Origin: Williamsia sp. CHRR-6
GTDB taxonomy: Bacteria > Actinomycetota > Actinomycetes > Mycobacteriales > Mycobacteriaceae
NCBI RefSeq assembly: GCF_018474015.1
Contig: NZ_JAHCSG010000001.1
Location: 496,001-560,000, forward strand
Length of the DNA: 64,000 nt
Direction of reading: 5' to 3'
The notes below the pieces were generated by a model that was not told the origin of the DNA, did no database searches, and saw only the letters and a list, made by a program, of their open reading frames with translations. Of this stretch, positions 1 to 8,215 are shown one piece after another. The number at the start of each line of letters is the position of its first letter. The first letter of the stretch is position 1. The translations under genes and the position numbers were made by a program.

Positions 1-1
1 C

Positions 2-616
2 GGCTCGGCTGAGCTGTTCATCGTCGGCGCCGTGCTCGACGGTCGTCCGGCCCTGTTCATCGTGGAATCCGACTCCGACGGCCTGATCATCGAGGCCGAT
101 CCCGGCATGGGAGTGCGCGCTGCGGGCATGGGTCGCCTGCTGCTCAACAACGTGTCGGTGCCCACCTCGGCGCTGCTCGGTGAGCAGGAGGGTGACGCCG
201 CGTTCGCCGCCTACCGCGACGTGGTGCGCCTGGCCCGCCTGGGCTGGTCGTCGCTGGCCGTGGGTACCGCACAGGCCGTTGTCGACTACGTGGTCCCCTA
301 CGTCAACACCCGTGAGGCGTTCGGCGAGCCCGTCTCCAACCGCCAGGGCGTGGCGTTCACGGTGGCCGTCATGGCCACCGAGGTCGACGCCTTGCGCATG
401 GTCACCTTGCGCGGCACCTCGCGCGCCGAGCAGGGCCTGTCGTTTGCCCGCGAGGCCGCGCTGGCCCGCAAGCTGGTGTCGGACAAGGGCATGCAGATCG
501 GCTCAGACGGTGTGCAGATGCTCGGTGGCCACGGATTCACCAAGGAACACCCGGTCGAGCGCTGGTACCGCGACCTGCGCGCCGCGTCCATCGGCGAAGG
601 CATCGTCGTCCTGTAG
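2..616 (+). CDS. fadE24: Acyl-CoA dehydrogenase, C-terminal part (FadE24-like)
   Basis: The frame is open from the left edge, so the N-terminus lies outside the window. What remains is the beta-barrel and C-terminal helical domain of an FAD-dependent acyl-CoA dehydrogenase, which introduces the alpha,beta double bond in fatty acyl-CoA beta-oxidation. The end carries the family pattern QMLGGHGF, then RDLRAASIGEG, where the Glu of GEG sits at the usual catalytic-base position. It is followed 45 bp later by a second dehydrogenase, an arrangement like the fadE24-fadE23 pair of mycobacteria (Rv3139-Rv3140, from memory). The two probably act as a heteromeric enzyme in one operon; that is inference. 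The substrate is unknown. Confidence 0.85.
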   Translation, partial: GSAELFIVGAVLDGRPALFIVESDSDGLIIEADPGMGVRAAGMGRLLLNNVSVPTSALLGEQEGDAAFAAYRDVVRLARLGWSSLAVGTAQAVVDYVVPYVNTREAFGEPVSNRQGVAFTVAVMATEVDALRMVTLRGTSRAEQGLSFAREAALARKLVSDKGMQIGSDGVQMLGGHGFTKEHPVERWYRDLRAASIGEGIVVL

Positions 617-661
617 ATCTTCGAACGCCCACTGTCACAACCTTTTTGAGAGAGAAACATC

Positions 662-1879
662 ATGGCAATCAATCTCGAACTGCCCAAGAAGTTGCAGGTC
701 ACCGTAGACCAGGCGCATCAGGCGGCGGCGAACATCTTCCGTCCCATCTCCCGCAAGTACGACCTGCGTGAACACGACTACCCGGTGGAGCTCGACACGC
801 TCGCCAGCCTCTACGACGGCCTCAACGACGCCGGTCAGGCCGGAGCCGGAGCCGACGGCGGGCGCAAGCAGCCGCACAAGGAGGTGCCCGCGGGCACCAT
901 CATCAACGGCGGCAACATGCAGTCGGTCCTCAACTCGATGGAGGTCGCCTGGGGCGATCTGGGGCTGATGCTCACGCTGCCCTATCAGGGTCTGGGCAAC
1001 GCCGCGATCGCCGCGGTGGCCACCGACGAGCAGCTCAAGCGTTTCGGCAAGGTGTGGGCCGCGATGGCCATCACCGAGCCCAGCTTCGGTTCCGATTCGG
1101 CCGCGGTGTCGACGACCGCCGTCCTCGACGGCGACGACTACGTCATCAACGGCGAGAAGATCTACGTCACCGCCGGATCGCGGGCCACCCACATCGTCGT
1201 GTGGGCCACCGTCGACAAGAGCCTGGGCCGTGCCGCCATCAAGAGCTTCGTGGTGCCCCGGGAGCATCCGGGCGTCACCATCGAGCGCCTGGAGCACAAG
1301 CTGGGCATCAAGGTCTCCGACACCGCGCAGATCCGTTTCGAGAACTGCCGCATCCCCAAGGAGAACCTGCTCGGTTCGCCTGAGGTCGACGTGAAGAAGG
1401 GCTTTGCCGGCGTCATGCAGACGTTCGACAACACCCGCCCGATGGTGGCCGCGATGGCCGTGGGTGTCGCTCGTGCCGCCTTGGAGGAGCTGCGTCGGCT
1501 GCTCGAAGACGCCGGTGTGGAGATCGACTACGACAAGCCCGCCAACAGCCAGCACGCCGCCGCCGCCGAGTTCCTGCGGATGGAGGCCGATTACGAGGCC
1601 TCGTACCTGCTGATGTTGCGCGCTGCCTGGATGGCCGACAACAAGGAGCCCAACTCCAAAGAAGCGTCGATGTCCAAGGCCAAGGCTGGACGCAGCGTCG
1701 TCGACATCACCACGCGCGCAGTGGAGTTGGCCGGCACGCTGGGTTACTCCGAGCGTCTGCTGCTGGAGAAGTGGGCCCGCGACTCGAAGATCCTCGACAT
1801 CTTCGAAGGCACCCAGCAGATCCAGAACCTGATCATCGCGCGCCGTGTGCTGAACAAGACCAGCGCCGAACTGAAGTGA
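662..1879 (+). CDS. fadE23: Acyl-CoA dehydrogenase (FadE23-like)
   Basis: A full-length acyl-CoA dehydrogenase of 405 residues. It begins MAINLELPKKLQ, close to the mycobacterial FadE23 N-terminus as I recall it. The FAD/substrate motif AITEPSFGSDSAAVSTTA lies near residues 133-150. The C-terminal segment KILDIFEGTQQIQNLI carries the Glu that abstracts the alpha proton in many family members. The ATG is preceded by a purine-rich GAGAGAAA. It lies directly downstream of the other dehydrogenase on the same strand, so both are probably co-transcribed and may form a two-subunit enzyme. A strong hairpin 40 bp after the stop ends the unit. Confidence 0.9.
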   Translation: MAINLELPKKLQVTVDQAHQAAANIFRPISRKYDLREHDYPVELDTLASLYDGLNDAGQAGAGADGGRKQPHKEVPAGTIINGGNMQSVLNSMEVAWGDLGLMLTLPYQGLGNAAIAAVATDEQLKRFGKVWAAMAITEPSFGSDSAAVSTTAVLDGDDYVINGEKIYVTAGSRATHIVVWATVDKSLGRAAIKSFVVPREHPGVTIERLEHKLGIKVSDTAQIRFENCRIPKENLLGSPEVDVKKGFAGVMQTFDNTRPMVAAMAVGVARAALEELRRLLEDAGVEIDYDKPANSQHAAAAEFLRMEADYEASYLLMLRAAWMADNKEPNSKEASMSKAKAGRSVVDITTRAVELAGTLGYSERLLLEKWARDSKILDIFEGTQQIQNLIIARRVLNKTSAELK

Positions 1880-1918
1880 TCACGATCGATCGGCGACGCT
1901 GATCTCGTCGCCCCCATC

Positions 1919-1952
1919 GAGCCCGGGTGCACCGCACGGTGCACCCGGGCTC
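1919..1952 (+). terminator. Intrinsic-type terminator after the acyl-CoA dehydrogenase pair
   Basis: A perfect 15-bp inverted repeat (arms 1919-1933 and 1938-1952, GAGCCCGGGTGCACC and its complement) with a 4-base loop, followed by GGTGCTTTCC. There is no long T-run, which is usual for actinobacterial terminators. It sits 40 bp past the fadE23-like stop. The rest of the 297-bp gap to the TetR gene (1953-2176) shows no recognisable gene. Confidence 0.75.
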
Positions 1953-2176
1953 GGTGCTTTCCGCCACCACCGGGACGCTCGACCTGCTGTTATGAGCCCG
2001 CCGACGGCAGCGGCGACAGGCCGAGAGTCTCAGAAGCGTCTCAAGATCCCGAAACGGGTGGATAATTCCGTGCAGATGGGCGTTTCCCGGCGTGTTTGTG
2101 GATCGCCGTTGTTCCATTGGTTACTGTCAAAGCGGGCTGCGGTCCACACGGAGTGCAGCGAGGGTGAGGAACACAC

Positions 2177-2773
2177 ATGAAGACACGTCGAGCGACAGTC
2201 GCCCGCGGAACCGGTCGCGACGTGCTGCTGGATGCCACGTTGCGCCTGATCGGAGAGCGGGGGCTCCACGCGATCACGCTGCGAGAGGTGGCCGATGCAG
2301 CTGGGTTATCGCTGGGATCGACGACCTACCATTTCGCCGACCGCGACGCGCTGCTGACTGCAGCGCTGTCCCGGTACGCCGACTCGGTGGTCGCACACTG
2401 TGACGAGATCAGCGGGCGCTACGAAGGCTCCGAGCTCGATCCTGTCGAAGTGCTGCGGTCGGTGGTCAACGACTTCGGCAACTCGTACTGCACGCCGAAC
2501 CGGATGATGGCGCAGCTGGAGCTCTACACCGAGTCGGGCCGCAATCCGACGGCGTCGGACATCAGCGCACGGTGCCTCAACGCCTACCGTCGCATGTTGG
2601 TGTCCGCCTGTGTCCGCGCCGGGATCGATGAAGAGACCGCCCGGACGCGCGTGGGCCGGATCCTGGTCTACGCAGACGGCTTGGCGCTGCAGAGCGCAGC
2701 CACCCGCACTCCGTTCGCTCTCGGGGACGAGGCGAACGAGATGCTGCTGTCAGTGGCCACCGCCACGCTCTGA
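2177..2773 (+). CDS. TetR/AcrR-family transcriptional regulator
   Basis: A 198-residue one-component repressor-type protein. The N-terminal helix-turn-helix is visible at about residues 10-57: a first helix with DVLLDATLRLIGERG, then ITLREVADAAGLSLGSTTYHF, the typical TetR recognition helix ending in Y-H-F. The C-terminal two-thirds is helical and variable, as expected for the ligand-binding part. GAGGAA lies about 7 bases before the ATG. The ligand is unknown. Position after two acyl-CoA dehydrogenases and before a MaoC hydratase suggests control of lipid degradation, but a terminator separates it from the dehydrogenases, so this is only inference. Confidence 0.88.
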   Translation: MKTRRATVARGTGRDVLLDATLRLIGERGLHAITLREVADAAGLSLGSTTYHFADRDALLTAALSRYADSVVAHCDEISGRYEGSELDPVEVLRSVVNDFGNSYCTPNRMMAQLELYTESGRNPTASDISARCLNAYRRMLVSACVRAGIDEETARTRVGRILVYADGLALQSAATRTPFALGDEANEMLLSVATATL

Positions 2774-2797
2774 GCGCAGCACCCGACCACGTTCACC

Positions 2798-2836
2798 GCC
2801 CACAGCGCACGTCACGAGCTGATGTGCGCTGTGGGC
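2798..2836. terminator. Bidirectional terminator between convergent genes
   Basis: A perfect 13-bp inverted repeat (GCCCACAGCGCAC at 2798-2810 and its complement at 2824-2836) with a 13-base loop. It lies between the 3' ends of the TetR gene (+) and the MaoC gene (-), where one hairpin could stop transcription from both sides. Confidence 0.65.
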
Positions 2837-2861
2837 GATGGCCGATCGGGATGGAGCCGGG

Positions 2862-3317
2862 TCAGAAGGCGACGCGGGTGATGGTCTCGGCGACCAGCGA
2901 CGGCTTGGGTGCATCGCGCACCGTCACCGTCACCGTCACCACCAGTTCCAGCATGGCCCCCACCTCCTTGGCATCGGTCAGCGTTGCCGACAGTTGCACG
3001 TCGGAGCCGACGAGCACCGGCGCGGGGAAGCGCACCTTGTTCGATCCGTAGTTGATGGCCAGTTTGGTGCCGTCGATGCGGTAGACCTGCGCACCCAGGA
3101 AGGGCACCAGGCTCAAGGTCAGATATCCGTGCGCGATGGGCCCACCGAAGGGGCTCTCGGCGGTCGCGCGTTGGGCGTCGATGTGAATCCACTGGTGATC
3201 GCCGGTGGCATCGGCGAACTGGTTGACCCGCTCCTGGGTGATGGTGAGCCACTCGCTGGTCCCGAGCTCGTCGCCGACCGCGGCCAGGATGTCTGTTGCT
3301 GATGTGAATACTCGCAT
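2862..3317 (-). CDS. MaoC-like (R)-specific enoyl-CoA hydratase
   Basis: A 151-residue single hot-dog domain protein. The hydratase-2 signature is present: FADATGDHQWIHID at residues 34-47 with the catalytic Asp40 and His45, followed by GPIAHGYLTLSL, the helix that closes the active site. Such enzymes hydrate trans-2-enoyl-CoA to (R)-3-hydroxyacyl-CoA. The size and the N-terminal pattern resemble the mycobacterial HtdZ/Rv0130 type, but the exact orthologue is not certain. It is transcribed towards the TetR gene, and a GH25 muramidase gene lies upstream on the same strand with 43 bp between them; a functional link between the two is not apparent. Confidence 0.87.
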   Translation of the reverse strand: MRVFTSATDILAAVGDELGTSEWLTITQERVNQFADATGDHQWIHIDAQRATAESPFGGPIAHGYLTLSLVPFLGAQVYRIDGTKLAINYGSNKVRFPAPVLVGSDVQLSATLTDAKEVGAMLELVVTVTVTVRDAPKPSLVAETITRVAF

Positions 3318-3360
3318 GGCCTCAAGTTACCGGGGCCCGGCCTGGCGGCAGATGCAGATG

Positions 3361-4080
3361 TCACATTCGCGCCAGCGTGCGCAGGTCTCCCTGGGATCCG
3401 CTGTATCGATTCATGTCGGCGCGTCCGGGGATACCAGGCACCACCGCGGTGCTGGTGTACTGCCAGAAAGTCCAGTTCGGCCATCCGCCGGGCAGCGGGC
3501 CGGGCGAGGATGCGCCGTTGTAGTCGGCGATCCACAGCGGGTAGCGCGTGAAACGGGTGGTGTTGGCCATCGCGGTGCGCCAGAAGCTGGGATATGTGTA
3601 GATGATCGGCATCCGCCCGGTCAGCGCCTGCACCGTGTCGAGGTACTGCTGGGTCCAGGTGGCCAGGGCTGCCGGGCGCAGACCTCCCGTCTTCTCCAGG
3701 TCCAACACCGGCGGCAGATCGCCGTAGCCGTTGATTCCCAGTGTGACCAGAGCGAACAACGCGGCCTGGGGTGCGGCGGGCAGCGCCGGGTCGGCGTAGT
3801 GGTAACTGCCGCGGGCCACTCCGGCCAGCCGCATGCCGATCGAGTCGGGCACGAAGTAGGGGTTGACGTAGGTGAGTCCCTCGGTGGCCTTGACCATCGC
3901 GAACTGTTGCCCAGACGCCCGCACCGCGAACCAGTTGATCAGGGTGCCGTCGACATGCTGCCACGACGAGACGTCGGGACCGCTCTGCGCGTACGCGGTG
4001 GTGCCGCCCGTGATCAGCAGTCCGGACACTCCGATGGACACCACCAATGCTTTGCACGAAACTCGCCATCGTGAACTCAT
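3361..4080 (-). CDS. Secreted glycoside hydrolase family 25 (lysozyme/muramidase)
   Basis: A 239-residue protein with an N-terminal signal peptide (basic start, hydrophobic stretch at about 10-30, AYA-Q cleavage region) followed by one GH25 domain. The family features are visible: GPDVSSWQ at the first strand (Asp36), the catalytic DxE pair in PVLDLEKT (Asp127, Glu129), and IADYN and WTFWQYTS near the end. The family cleaves the beta-1,4 bond of peptidoglycan glycan strands. No separate wall-binding domain is present. It may remodel the wall of its own cell or attack others; the sequence does not decide. No clear Shine-Dalgarno sequence precedes the ATG, so the start is less certain than the domain. 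Confidence 0.87.
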   Translation of the reverse strand: MSSRWRVSCKALVVSIGVSGLLITGGTTAYAQSGPDVSSWQHVDGTLINWFAVRASGQQFAMVKATEGLTYVNPYFVPDSIGMRLAGVARGSYHYADPALPAAPQAALFALVTLGINGYGDLPPVLDLEKTGGLRPAALATWTQQYLDTVQALTGRMPIIYTYPSFWRTAMANTTRFTRYPLWIADYNGASSPGPLPGGWPNWTFWQYTSTAVVPGIPGRADMNRYSGSQGDLRTLARM

Positions 4081-4156
4081 GAGAGAGACGGTAGGTGCTG
4101 ATGGGGCTGGTGGGGTAATCGAGGTTCGATTGTGACGGTCAGGTTAGCCTTCGCCC

Positions 4157-4774
4157 ATGCACCTGTATCTGTCGTCCTTCGGCATCGGTGACCATCCCGA
4201 CGCGCTGGTGGAGCTGGTTGGGGTCGGGGCCCGGATCGGGGTGGTGCTCAACGCGATCGACGATCGCAGTGCATCCGATCGCACGTTGGCCGGCCGACTC
4301 GAGAGCGACGAGCTGCGGCGACTGGGTCTGGTTCCCACCGAACTCGACCTGCGCGTTGCGACCGACGTGGACCGGCTGGCCGAGGTGGCCGCCGTGTGGG
4401 TGCGCGGCGGAAACACCTTCGTGTTGCGCGACGCCCTGGCCGTCGCCGGCGCCGACGAGGTGATCAGCGCGCGGGTGCGTGCGCAGACGATGACGTACGC
4501 CGGCTACAGCGCCGGCGGCGCGGTGCTGGCACCAGATCTCGATTGGGTTGCCGAGGTGGACGATTCGCGCGCCGTCGCCTCCCCACGATTCGACGGGCTG
4601 GGGCTGATCGATCGGCCCGTCGTCCCGCACGTCGGCGGCCGCTACCCCGAAGCGCTCGAGTGCAGCGCGCTCAGTGCGCGACTGGATGCAGCAGGGCGTG
4701 CGCACGTGGCGCTACGTGACGGTGACGTGCTGATCGATCGGGGGGCCGGACCGATGATCCTCCCCCGCCACTGA
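4157..4774 (+). CDS. Peptidase family S51 protein (PepE-like)
   Basis: A 205-residue protein with the class I glutamine-amidotransferase-like fold used by S51 peptidases. GYSAGG at residues 116-121 holds the nucleophile Ser118, the motif RGGNTF at 83-88 is the substrate loop, and VPHVGG carries the likely catalytic His158. PepE-type enzymes cleave Asp-Xaa dipeptides; other members of the fold (cyanophycinase) cleave cyanophycin. The short length without a signal peptide favours a cytoplasmic dipeptidase. It is transcribed away from the GH25 gene and ends before a perfect palindromic terminator. Confidence 0.82.
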   Translation: MHLYLSSFGIGDHPDALVELVGVGARIGVVLNAIDDRSASDRTLAGRLESDELRRLGLVPTELDLRVATDVDRLAEVAAVWVRGGNTFVLRDALAVAGADEVISARVRAQTMTYAGYSAGGAVLAPDLDWVAEVDDSRAVASPRFDGLGLIDRPVVPHVGGRYPEALECSALSARLDAAGRAHVALRDGDVLIDRGAGPMILPRH

Positions 4775-4834
4775 CCCGCGACCAGTGACCTCACACAGGG
4801 CGAGAACGGTGACAAACCGGGCAGACGACGAACC

Positions 4835-4860
4835 GGGGCCGGTCCGTACGGACCGGCCCC
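4835..4860. terminator. 26-bp perfect palindrome, bidirectional terminator
   Basis: A perfect palindrome with no unpaired loop bases, arms GGGGCCGGTCCGT and ACGGACCGGCCCC. It lies between the 3' ends of the S51 peptidase gene (+) and the lipoprotein gene (-). Its position and stability suggest transcription termination from both directions, although no T-run follows. Confidence 0.65.
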
Positions 4861-4882
4861 GGGGAGTGGGCACCTCAGATCA

Positions 4883-5419
4883 TCAGGCCTTCTCGGGCAT
4901 GGCCGAGGAGTGGTGCTCCTCGATCTTCCACTGGCCGTCTTCCTTCTCGTAGACGAAGGTGAAGCGCGCCGGCACCACGGACTTGGTGCCGTCGGTGTTG
5001 GTCAGCGTGAAGTCGTAGACCCCACTGTGCACCGCGCTGTTCTCGTCCATCACGTTGACGAAGGACTGGACCACCTTGCCCTGCGGCTTCTTGGGCAGGA
5101 ACTCGTTCTGGAAGTAGTTGACGATCATCTCGCGATCGGTACGCGGGGTGTTGCTGACCGTCGGCAGCAGCACGGCGTCGTCGTCGTACTCGTCGGCGAC
5201 CTTCTGGGCGTCGAGGGTGGCGAGCTTGCTGTTCCAGCGATCGAAGAGGGCCGCGATCTCAGCCTCGCTCGCCTTACCGTCCGAGGAAGCGTTCTGCACC
5301 GCTGCCGTGGTGCCCTTCTTCTCGTCGGACTTGTTGTCGTCCGAGCTGCAGGCCCCGACCATGGCGACTGCGGCGACGGAAGCGGTTGCGACAGCTGCGA
5401 TTCGGGTGAACTTCCTCAT
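4883..5419 (-). CDS. Lipoprotein with SnoaL/NTF2-like (SgcJ/CaMKII-AD type) domain
   Basis: A 178-residue exported lipoprotein. The signal peptide ends in the lipobox VGAC with the lipidated Cys24, followed by a Ser/Asp/Lys-rich linker. From about residue 52 (EAEIAALFDRWNSKL) to the end, the sequence has the cone-like NTF2 pattern of the SgcJ/EcaC and CaMKII-association families: DEYDDDAVLLPT, then VNYFQNEFLPK and YDFTLTNTDG, ending in FVYEKEDGQWKIEEHHSS. These domains bind small ligands or dimerise; no enzymatic residues can be assigned. A good ribosome site (GGAGAGGGAAAA) precedes the ATG. It appears to be a single-gene unit, sharing a 3' palindrome with the convergent S51 peptidase gene. 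Confidence 0.8.
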   Translation of the reverse strand: MRKFTRIAAVATASVAAVAMVGACSSDDNKSDEKKGTTAAVQNASSDGKASEAEIAALFDRWNSKLATLDAQKVADEYDDDAVLLPTVSNTPRTDREMIVNYFQNEFLPKKPQGKVVQSFVNVMDENSAVHSGVYDFTLTNTDGTKSVVPARFTFVYEKEDGQWKIEEHHSSAMPEKA

Positions 5420-5698
5420 GGGATTTTCCCTCTCCTTCTCATCCGGCGGTGTTGCCGTTTGGTTGATGACTCAAGATTGCGCCTTCGCACGTCAAGAGCC
5501 GTCCAACAGTTAGGTCGGAGAACGAAAGCCTTCCGCCAAGATCAGGTAAAGACACTGGGCCGAATGTAAAGCCGCACATCACAGCGCTGCAGTCGGGTCA
5601 CCGAAACCAAAGCACTTGTCCCACTACGCGGCCAACCGGCACAATCTGCACATCCGAGCAATACAGACCCGCGCTGCGGCGCCGTGAAGGGGGTGGTG

Positions 5699-6472
5699 GT
5701 GAACGGTCAGCCACCGCCGCCGAATCAGCCCGACGGCAGGTATCCGTACGGGCCAGGCCCCGAGAACCACGGTTCACCGGACCATCCCCCGCCCGCAGCT
5801 AGCGGCCCGCAGGACTTCTACCAGCTCTATCCGCCGCCGGCGTATCCCGACGCCCCGGTCGCCGTACGCGGTGCCTACACCGACTTCCCAAGCGCCACAT
5901 CGAAGCCGCGAACGCTGCCCCTCGTGCTGATCACCGCGGCCGCAGCCATTCTGTTGACGATCGTCGTGATCGCGGTGGTCGTGGTCAGCAACCATCGCAG
6001 CTCGTCGTCCACCGCCGACGACACCGGACCGGGGCCGGTCGGCAACGGCGCAATGCCCCAGACGACCACCGACGACTCAACGACCACCGATCCGGCGCCG
6101 ACCACCGATCCGAATGATCCGACCAACCGCCCAGTGGTGGTGCCGCCGTTGATCACCGCGCCCGACGCCTACAACCAGACCTGCGGCGCCGGATACAAGC
6201 TGCCCGATCGCACCGGGTGGGCAACGCACTCCGGACGGGCCAGTGAGGCCACGTCGTGTCAGTTCGCAGCCAACGTGCTGCTGGCCTACGCGCGCACCTA
6301 TCCGCAGCCCTCGGTACAGAGTCGTCCGGTCGTCGCACCCGGGACAGTGCCGTGTGATCCGCAGTACGGGCCCTGTCGCGGAAACGATTTCGTGATGACC
6401 TGCGCAGTCCTGGGTTCTGATCCGTGGATCACCTGCATCGGCGGGAACAACGCGCGTGTCTACATCTACTGA
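5699..6472 (+). CDS. Proline-rich single-pass membrane protein, function unknown
   Basis: About 257 residues. A Pro/Gly/Tyr-rich cytoplasmic N-terminus is followed by one membrane helix (PLVLITAAAAILLTIVVIAV), a Ser/Thr/Asp-rich linker, and a compact exported C-terminal domain with six cysteines (for example ITCIGGNN and PCDPQYGPC), probably disulphide-linked. I recognise no family. The GTG at 5699 is preferred because AAGGGGG ends five bases before it; an in-frame GTG at 5684 is the longer alternative. The next gene overlaps its end by 17 bp, so both are likely translated from one mRNA and may act together in the envelope. The 264-bp gap upstream to the lipoprotein gene must hold two divergent promoters, which I could not assign. 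Confidence 0.75.
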   Translation: MNGQPPPPNQPDGRYPYGPGPENHGSPDHPPPAASGPQDFYQLYPPPAYPDAPVAVRGAYTDFPSATSKPRTLPLVLITAAAAILLTIVVIAVVVVSNHRSSSSTADDTGPGPVGNGAMPQTTTDDSTTTDPAPTTDPNDPTNRPVVVPPLITAPDAYNQTCGAGYKLPDRTGWATHSGRASEATSCQFAANVLLAYARTYPQPSVQSRPVVAPGTVPCDPQYGPCRGNDFVMTCAVLGSDPWITCIGGNNARVYIY

Positions 6473-7481
6473 GCCGACACGCACCACCTCATCCACCTGG
6501 CCGCTCGCTGTGCTGCTCACCAGCGTGCTGCTGCTGGCGGGATGTTTTGCGGCGCCACAGGATTCCGCCGCACCGCCGTCATCGGGCGCCCGTACGACGG
6601 GTTCTGGCGCCCCGCCGTCCAGCGATCACTCGACCCCATCGACGGGCGCGTCGACCACGCTGGTCGATCCGACGGCTGCAGGCACATCCTCGGTGCCGGC
6701 CCGGGTGGCTGCCTCGTTTCGCACGCTGGATGCCGGCCTGGACGCCGAGGTCGCGGTGGTCGTGGTCAGCGGATCGCGCACCCTCACCTTCGGGGTGCCG
6801 ATGACCGGTCCGGCGTGGTCGACCATCAAGGCACCCTTGGCGATTGCCGCGATCGGTCACGGCGGCGGCGCGGTGTCGGGTCTGGTGCGACGGGCCCTCA
6901 CCGCCTCTGACAACGCCGCCGCCGAAGATCTCTGGACCTCGCTGGGGACCCCGACCCAGGCGGCCGCAGCGGTCACCGCGGTGCTGGCGCAGTCCGGCGA
7001 CACCACCACCTCCGTCCAATCAGCGCGCATACGAACGGGATTCACCGCGTTCGGGCAAACTCGCTGGCCGCTGGCCGCCCAGGCCCGGTTCGCGCGCCAG
7101 CTCCCCTGCATCACCGGATCGGCCTCAGTGATCGCGGCCATGCGCGAGATCGAACCAGGACAGCAGTGGGGGTTGGCCGGGACGGGCACTGTCGCAGCCA
7201 AGGGCGGCTGGGGCCCCGACCCGGACGGCAAGTATCTGGTGCGCCAGATCGCCCTGGTGTCCGACGCCGCGGGCACTTTCGGGGTCGCTCTGGCCGCACG
7301 CCCACGCGACGGCTCGTTCTCCTCCGGTACCGCCACGCTCTCAGCGCTGGCGCAATGGGTGCTGGCCAACCGGGCGGCGTTCGACGGTCCCACCTGCCAA
7401 CGTTCGGCAGCGGCATCATCTCACCGCGACACCCTCCACGCCCAGACACCGGCGACATCCGCGATCGGAACAACCCCGTAG
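6456..7481 (+). CDS. Class A beta-lactamase-fold lipoprotein
   Basis: A 341-residue lipoprotein: lipobox LLAGC with Cys30, a Ser/Thr/Pro linker to about residue 85, then a serine beta-lactamase/penicillin-binding fold. The three motif sets are recognisable: STIK (122-125, nucleophile Ser122 and Lys125), SDN (151-153), and KGG (249-251) in place of the usual KTG. I could not identify a clear omega-loop Glu, so lactamase activity is doubtful; it may be an inactive or muropeptide-binding member. It starts with GTG inside the preceding membrane-protein gene (17-bp overlap). Its last 61 bp overlap the convergent methyltransferase gene. Confidence 0.8.
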   Translation: MSTSTEPTRTTSSTWPLAVLLTSVLLLAGCFAAPQDSAAPPSSGARTTGSGAPPSSDHSTPSTGASTTLVDPTAAGTSSVPARVAASFRTLDAGLDAEVAVVVVSGSRTLTFGVPMTGPAWSTIKAPLAIAAIGHGGGAVSGLVRRALTASDNAAAEDLWTSLGTPTQAAAAVTAVLAQSGDTTTSVQSARIRTGFTAFGQTRWPLAAQARFARQLPCITGSASVIAAMREIEPGQQWGLAGTGTVAAKGGWGPDPDGKYLVRQIALVSDAAGTFGVALAARPRDGSFSSGTATLSALAQWVLANRAAFDGPTCQRSAAASSHRDTLHAQTPATSAIGTTP

Positions 7482-8215
7482 TCGACGAGCTCGGAGTCGA
7501 TGGTCGCACGCGAGACCACGTGCGCAGGAAAGCAGACCGAATCCTCGCCCACCAACCGATCAGCCTCGTAGGTGCGGTAGGTCATGCGCCACTGCACCAT
7601 CGGGCGGCCGGCAGGATCGTCGTGCACCGTTGCTTCACAACAGCTTTCGTAGCGACGCCGACCCAGGATGCGCCCGGGCTGCACCATCGCAGGCACCGGC
7701 ATAGGCTGCTCTGGCCACAACGGGTCGGCCACGATCAGCCCGCCGTCGACGAGCTGCGGAATCCAGATCGACCACAGTCGAGCGCGAGCCTCGGGCGAGA
7801 AGTGGCTGAGTACGTGCAGCAAGACCAGGGTGTCGACTCCACCGATGTCTGGGGGCAACGTCGCGGTAAGCCCATCGGCGTCGATGATCGTCAGGCCATC
7901 TGCGCGGGGGTGGTGAGCCAGCCTCGTGGCCAAAGCGGCGCGCATCACCGGAGACGGTTCGACAGCGAACACCTCGGCACCGGCGGACAGACGGTCCAAG
8001 ATGAGTCGGGTGAACATCCCGGTACCCGCACCAACTTCCACCACAGTTCCGGTGCTGGACAACAATTGGGTCAGCCCTGCGCCCACCGACTCGATCACCT
8101 CGTCGGGAAAGATCAGCTCGTAGTACTGGGCATTGGTCGCATAACCCTCTGAGTGCTGGTCGGCGACGTGCGGATCGGCGAATTGCGAACCGGTGGCGAT
8201 CATGTCGTCAACCAT
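7421..8215 (-). CDS. SAM-dependent class I methyltransferase
   Basis: A 264-residue protein with a Rossmann-type methyltransferase domain. Motif I is VVEVGAGTGMFT at about residues 58-69, followed by the acidic end of strand 2 in VFAVEPSPVMR, and VDTLVLLHVLSHF as motif III/IV. The substrate is not apparent. The C-terminal 90 residues are an added beta-rich part. The gene is transcribed away from the ABC uptake operon and shares its upstream region, so co-regulation is possible. Its 3' end overlaps the beta-lactamase-fold gene tail to tail by 61 bp. Confidence 0.82.
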   Translation of the reverse strand: MVDDMIATGSQFADPHVADQHSEGYATNAQYYELIFPDEVIESVGAGLTQLLSSTGTVVEVGAGTGMFTRLILDRLSAGAEVFAVEPSPVMRAALATRLAHHPRADGLTIIDADGLTATLPPDIGGVDTLVLLHVLSHFSPEARARLWSIWIPQLVDGGLIVADPLWPEQPMPVPAMVQPGRILGRRRYESCCEATVHDDPAGRPMVQWRMTYRTYEADRLVGEDSVCFPAHVVSRATIDSELVDYGVVPIADVAGVWAWRVSR

